A stretch of DNA of 64,000 bases from Heliopora coerulea (lineage: Eukaryota; Cnidaria; Anthozoa; Scleralcyonacea; Helioporidae): contig JASJOG010000066.1 of assembly GCA_030142905.1 (NCBI GenBank), forward strand, positions 1,240,001-1,304,000, read 5' to 3'. Both the position numbers and the translations under genes were made by a program. Below, in pieces: positions 61,101-64,000 of this stretch. Numbering within the stretch: position 1 is the first letter of the stretch; each line of letters starts with the position of its first letter. The notes under the pieces are model-generated. The model saw nothing but the letters and a program-made list of their open reading frames with translations, was not told the origin of the DNA and made no database searches.

Positions 61101-64000
61101 TCTTTATGTTGTTAATAAAAAAGTACCTGCTGTTGCATTGTAAAGTATTTCATATTCAGACTTCTGGCTAAATAGATTCTACGGCTTGACATCAGTCTTT
61201 ACATCTACAGATTCTGATCAACAATAATCACAATGAGCAGTCGCCAAAATAAGATTATGCCAATGGCAAATTGACATATAAGGAATGCTTGGTGCTAGAG
61301 CTTATTAGCAGTCCAATCTATTTGATTGTATGTTTTTAAAATATATTTAGCATCTTAGGTTCAAATTAAAGTTTAGTTTAACTGGGCATGTCTTTCTCAT
61401 CAAGCACTAGTCACTCCCTAAAGATTAAAGGGCAGCTGCACATCACTGCGTTTGCTCCTGACATTTACACTAGTAAACGGCAAACGTTAATGTAAAACTT
61501 GTAATGTAAAATATTTAGAAATGAGCTGCTATAAATAAACTCTTGATTTGTTGCATTATCCACGGTATTCAAAAAAAAATTATGCAATATTACTTTCAGT
61601 AGAATGTCGAACTGTTGCAAAATAATTCATTTGTTATCACGTTCAGTGATAGTCATAACACGTGCGAAATATCAATGGTCTTGTTTTTCTATTTATGTTT
61701 CACTTCTTTTTTTAACTGGCGGTTACGCTTTGCCTACTGAGTTTCTCTAGTCAGTCCACCATATAGTTGAGTAAATTCTGAAAAAATTGATAGTGGGAAA
61801 GGGGCATGGACGAAGAGGTTATCACTAGAAGGTGTCTTAATCAGCAGTAATATATAGCACCATAAGAACAGGAAAGTTTCACTGGGAATACGTTACGTTA
61901 CGTGGAATAAAAAGCTAATTTTTCTACCCTACAATTATGACGAAAATCATGGTTTACAGCATCGTTTGTGTCTTCTCAGTACTTCGAAATATGTTGTCAG
62001 ATTATGTTCTGCCAATTCCCGACCAGAGCTCCATTTTATCATCAGGTCGCCTGATCTCGAGAAGTCACCATATTTTAACTTTTTTCGTCTTACACAGCGG
62101 CTATTGCCCTTCCGACAAGCCGTATATACTCGCAGACATATCGTTTTACTTTAAACCAAACTTGACTAAACGTAAAGACCAAACGAAGGTATAATTTCGA
62201 TGGAATGTTCACTAAGGTCTATAGTGGAAAATAGTGGAAACGATAGCCGCCATAACCAGCCCGCGCATTCGCCCCAATCTTTCGTACCCTCTACAAGATG
62301 GCGGAAAAACCCTTGAAAAGGTGTATCATGATAGAAGTGAGGTGAATGTCGCACCCCTTGAAGAATCCCGGGGTAGAGTGTAATAAACTACTGTAGAAGA
62401 AACATTTGCAGCCTTCATCGTTTTGGAATAATGACCTTTCTGGATAGCAATTTTGTTGAAATACTCTGTACAAACACCTCACACAACATAGCTTATATAA
62501 GGAATGTACTAGTGCACATTTTGGGCATTATTTAGGATGGAAACTGTTTTGCTGTGTTTATACAACCTGATGCAAACACGAAAAATGCTGCTGTGTACGC
62601 CCGAGCCCAAAGGTCGAGGGTTTAAACACCCTACCACACAATCATTGGTAACTCTAGGTACCCATATTTGTGTATCATTACATATTTTTTAAAAACGGGT
62701 CATGTATAAGGGCAAGAATAACACTTTCTTCTCCAAGCAATATACAAGTCGCAATACCTTTCCCTTTGACATTCTGATGTCAACCCTACGATCCAAGATG
62801 GTGTGTGAACGAGACATAACACTCTTAGCCACTTCATTGTCTTTGAAGCGGATAAAGCCAAACCCTCGAGACTGGCCAGTTGCAGGGGATCGTTTAACCT
62901 AAAAATAGAAATGTTTTTTTCAAACCAACAGTTTTGAGGTATTTCGATTTTAGCATTAAATTACAACAGACACATTGAACTATGAGCAACTGTTTAAAAT
63001 TCGAGGACATATATAAATTCACATAATATTCCTGAATAAGGAACTCATTTTGGAAGACCTAACTCATCCCCACTTTGGATTGTCCCTTTGCCCTCTGAAA
63101 TATTCAGAACCTACCCCTGTCCCCTTTCCTCGTTTTTCCACTTACTGGACCGTGCAGCCTGTAATTTCCACTTAGCAAATATGTATTGTTCACCGAAGGC
63201 AAATCAGGCTATGCCCTGAATAACGCCATAAGCTATAGTAAAAAACTATTGAAGCTCTAACATGGGTGTCCAGTTTTTTGGTATGGCCACATGCTAAAAT
63301 GCCCCTTTTTCAACGGTTCAGCCTGCTTCCCCCCTCCCACATAAAAAATCCCAGGTGAAAAACTACCAAGGCCACTACTGTCATATTGCTTACATGTACA
63401 CTGAATTAAAGACAATAAAGTAGCAACTGCACCACACACAAAGCATGCAGCAACCAACAACAGTCAGTCACAGGGGCATAGTTTATAGGTGTGTGTGTGT
63501 GTGGGGGGGGGGTGTCACCCCCAAAAGTAAAGGTTTGTCAAACAACCACAGAAAATTTGGGCAATAATTAATAATTTGAGCAAAATTTGGTTTGGTAAGG
63601 TAGGACAAAATCCCTTTTGGTTACTGGTTTACATTTATGTATTAAGGTCAAGGAAGCAAGACTACACCATACATGGCCTAAACACACATCAAATTAGATT
63701 TTGGCAATTTGTTAAAGGACACAATGTTTGGGCAAATTAAGCTGGACATCCCCATGCCCCAATCAAAATGGCTTAATTACACCAGGAACCCTGGTCAATA
63801 ATACTCACTTCATGGTAATCAAGTTCTCCAAAACGACTGAAGTAGTCTTTAAGATCCTCGTCTTTTGCTTTCCATGACAAGCCAAGGACAATCAAGTCCC
63901 CAAGGTACTCTTCGGAGTCAGTTTCCATAGTGTAATTTTTCATGATCTTTGGGTTAGGTTCACGTCCTGTAGGTGATTCTTCAAACTTTCTCTTGGATGA
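57431..64000 (-). CDS. TARDBP: TDP-43-like RNA-binding protein (5' end outside window)
   Basis: Three exons read on the minus strand: 63809-64000, 62758-62898 and 57431-58189 (stop included), all joined in phase 0 with GT donors and AG acceptors. Together they give 363 codons. Order: a Lys-Arg patch (SSKRKF) where TDP-43 has its nuclear localisation signal; RRM1 with RNP2 LIVLGL and RNP1 [11 protein letters not shown]2 with RNP2 KIFIGR and RNP1 QFGFVTF; then a Gly/Met/Ser low-complexity tail. The phrase [10 protein letters not shown] closely matches the start of RRM1 in TDP-43, and the two-RRM plus Gly-rich tail order is that of the family. TDP-43 proteins bind UG-rich RNA in the nucleus and control splicing and 3'-end choice. 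The N-terminal oligomerisation domain should lie beyond 64000. The introns (910 bp and 4.57 kb) carry repeats. Assignment to the family is firm; one-to-one orthology is inferred. Confidence 0.93.
58561..58652 (+). repeat. 5'-truncated copy of the same SINE
   Basis: It begins inside box B (AGTTCGAATCCCAGCCGCGG) and carries the same tail (TACTTGCCCGGTATGGATTC, then GTTTCACTTGGAGTAGC). It lies 240 bp from the full copy. Confidence 0.7.
58795..58922 (+). repeat. tRNA-derived SINE, full-length copy
   Basis: The tRNA-like head has box A TAGTTCAGTTGG (58802-58813) and box B GGTTCGAATCC (58844-58854). A shared tail (GAGTTTTTCTCTACTTGCCC, then GGTATGGGTTCGTTTCACTTGG) is followed by a microsatellite. 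It lies in the 4.57-kb TARDBP intron. Confidence 0.75.
58923..59135. repeat. TATG/ACATAC alternating purine-pyrimidine microsatellite
   Basis: Mixed TATA, TATG, ACAT and GTAC units over about 200 bp, starting where the SINE ends. Open frames in it are artefacts. Confidence 0.8.
59270..59960. repeat. Cluster of tRNA-headed repeats in both orientations
   Basis: Plus-strand head 59827-59902 (CTCAATTGGTAGAGCAG and AGTTCGAATCCC). Minus-strand heads at 59369-59429 (GTTAGAGCAGTGGTCCGG, GTTCCAATCCC) and about 59612-59650 (truncated). The upstream body (GATGATTCTGAAATAGAG, then GCACATCC, then ATAAAACGAGCATACTGT) occurs in both orientations. A hairpin GTTGACTAAAG/CTTTAGTCAAC joins two units. Confidence 0.65.
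59995..60080 (+). repeat. Dispersed repeat, copy A
   Basis: ACCTTTTCAAGG, TTTCCGCCATCTTGTAG and ATTGGGGCGA occur in order. The inverted copy is at 62242-62335, within the same TARDBP intron. Confidence 0.65.
60081..62241. other. Interior of the large TARDBP intron
   Basis: A+T-rich with no exon-like frame or clear element between the two inverted repeat copies. Confidence 0.5.
62242..62335 (-). repeat. Dispersed repeat, copy B (inverted)
   Basis: The reverse complement reads ACCTTTTCAAGGG, TTTCCGCCATCTTGTAG and ATTGGGGCGAATGCGCGGGC, pairing with copy A about 2.2 kb away. Confidence 0.65.
62758..62898 (-). CDS. TARDBP: TARDBP exon: second half of RRM1
   Basis: 47 codons lie between an AG acceptor (62899-62900) and a GTATTG donor (from 62757), phase 0 at both ends. 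It carries RNP1 RGFGFIRF and the segment [15 protein letters not shown], aligning with the human stretch that follows RNP1. It ends SKGK, where the inter-RRM linker begins. Confidence 0.92.
63809..64000 (-). CDS. TARDBP: TARDBP exon: nuclear signal region and first half of RRM1
   Basis: 64 codons are open to the window edge; the exon may extend further upstream. It ends in the codons for YHE followed by the donor GTGAGT (minus strand from 63808). It carries the KRK patch, an acidic linker and RRM1 beta1-alpha1 with RNP2 LIVLGL and the helix [14 protein letters not shown]. Confidence 0.9.

Noticed and set aside
63481..63520. GT repeat and G-run as a functional G-quadruplex
   Set aside because: Short simple repeat within a TARDBP intron; nothing beyond composition supports a role.

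Overview
The window is nuclear DNA from an animal. It is A+T-rich, almost all of it is non-coding, genes are split by GT-AG introns, and transposons are dense. An anthozoan cnidarian (coral or anemone type) fits best: Penelope-like and hAT, pogo and Harbinger-type elements are mixed with a single-exon class A GPCR and small secreted Cys peptides. This placement is an inference; no species marker is present.

Two genes are well supported. A TDP-43 (TARDBP-type) RNA-binding protein lies on the minus strand from 57431 to past the right edge. Three exons are visible (RRM1 first half, RRM1 second half, RRM2 plus a Gly/Met-rich tail) and the 5' exons are outside the window. An intronless class A GPCR of 360 codons lies at 44746-45828 with a poly(A) signal 104 nt after the stop. 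Two short exons on opposite strands (3239-3343 minus, 20050-20157 plus) encode matching signal peptides followed by the same small Cys motif. Each has a TATA box about 100 nt upstream. They look like first exons of a small secreted-peptide family.

The rest is intergenic and intronic sequence colonised by mobile elements. The most informative is a Penelope-like retroelement (27428-31510) with a 13-bp target duplication. It carries a decayed reverse transcriptase, a GIY-YIG endonuclease, and an inverted copy of its own endonuclease end. One arm holds a 1.28-kb pogo/Tigger-like insertion and the other arm preserves the empty site. A 660-bp element at 1713-2372 (17-bp target duplication) repeats the same architecture. 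Further Penelope pieces lie near 5.4 kb and 37.8-38.4 kb.

Other elements: a pogo-type MITE (12094-12843), hAT-type elements (17885-19020, 33677-33949), a LINE 3' end (17275-17562), a Harbinger-type MITE nested between MITE arms (40.7-41.1 kb), palindromic MITEs at 50.5, 52.7, 52.9 and 54.0 kb, tRNA-headed SINEs (13.2 kb and 58.5-59.9 kb), and many simple repeats. Long stretches (about 7.4-12.1, 20.6-25.9, 41.1-44.7, 46-50.5 and 55.5-57.4 kb) show no recognisable gene.
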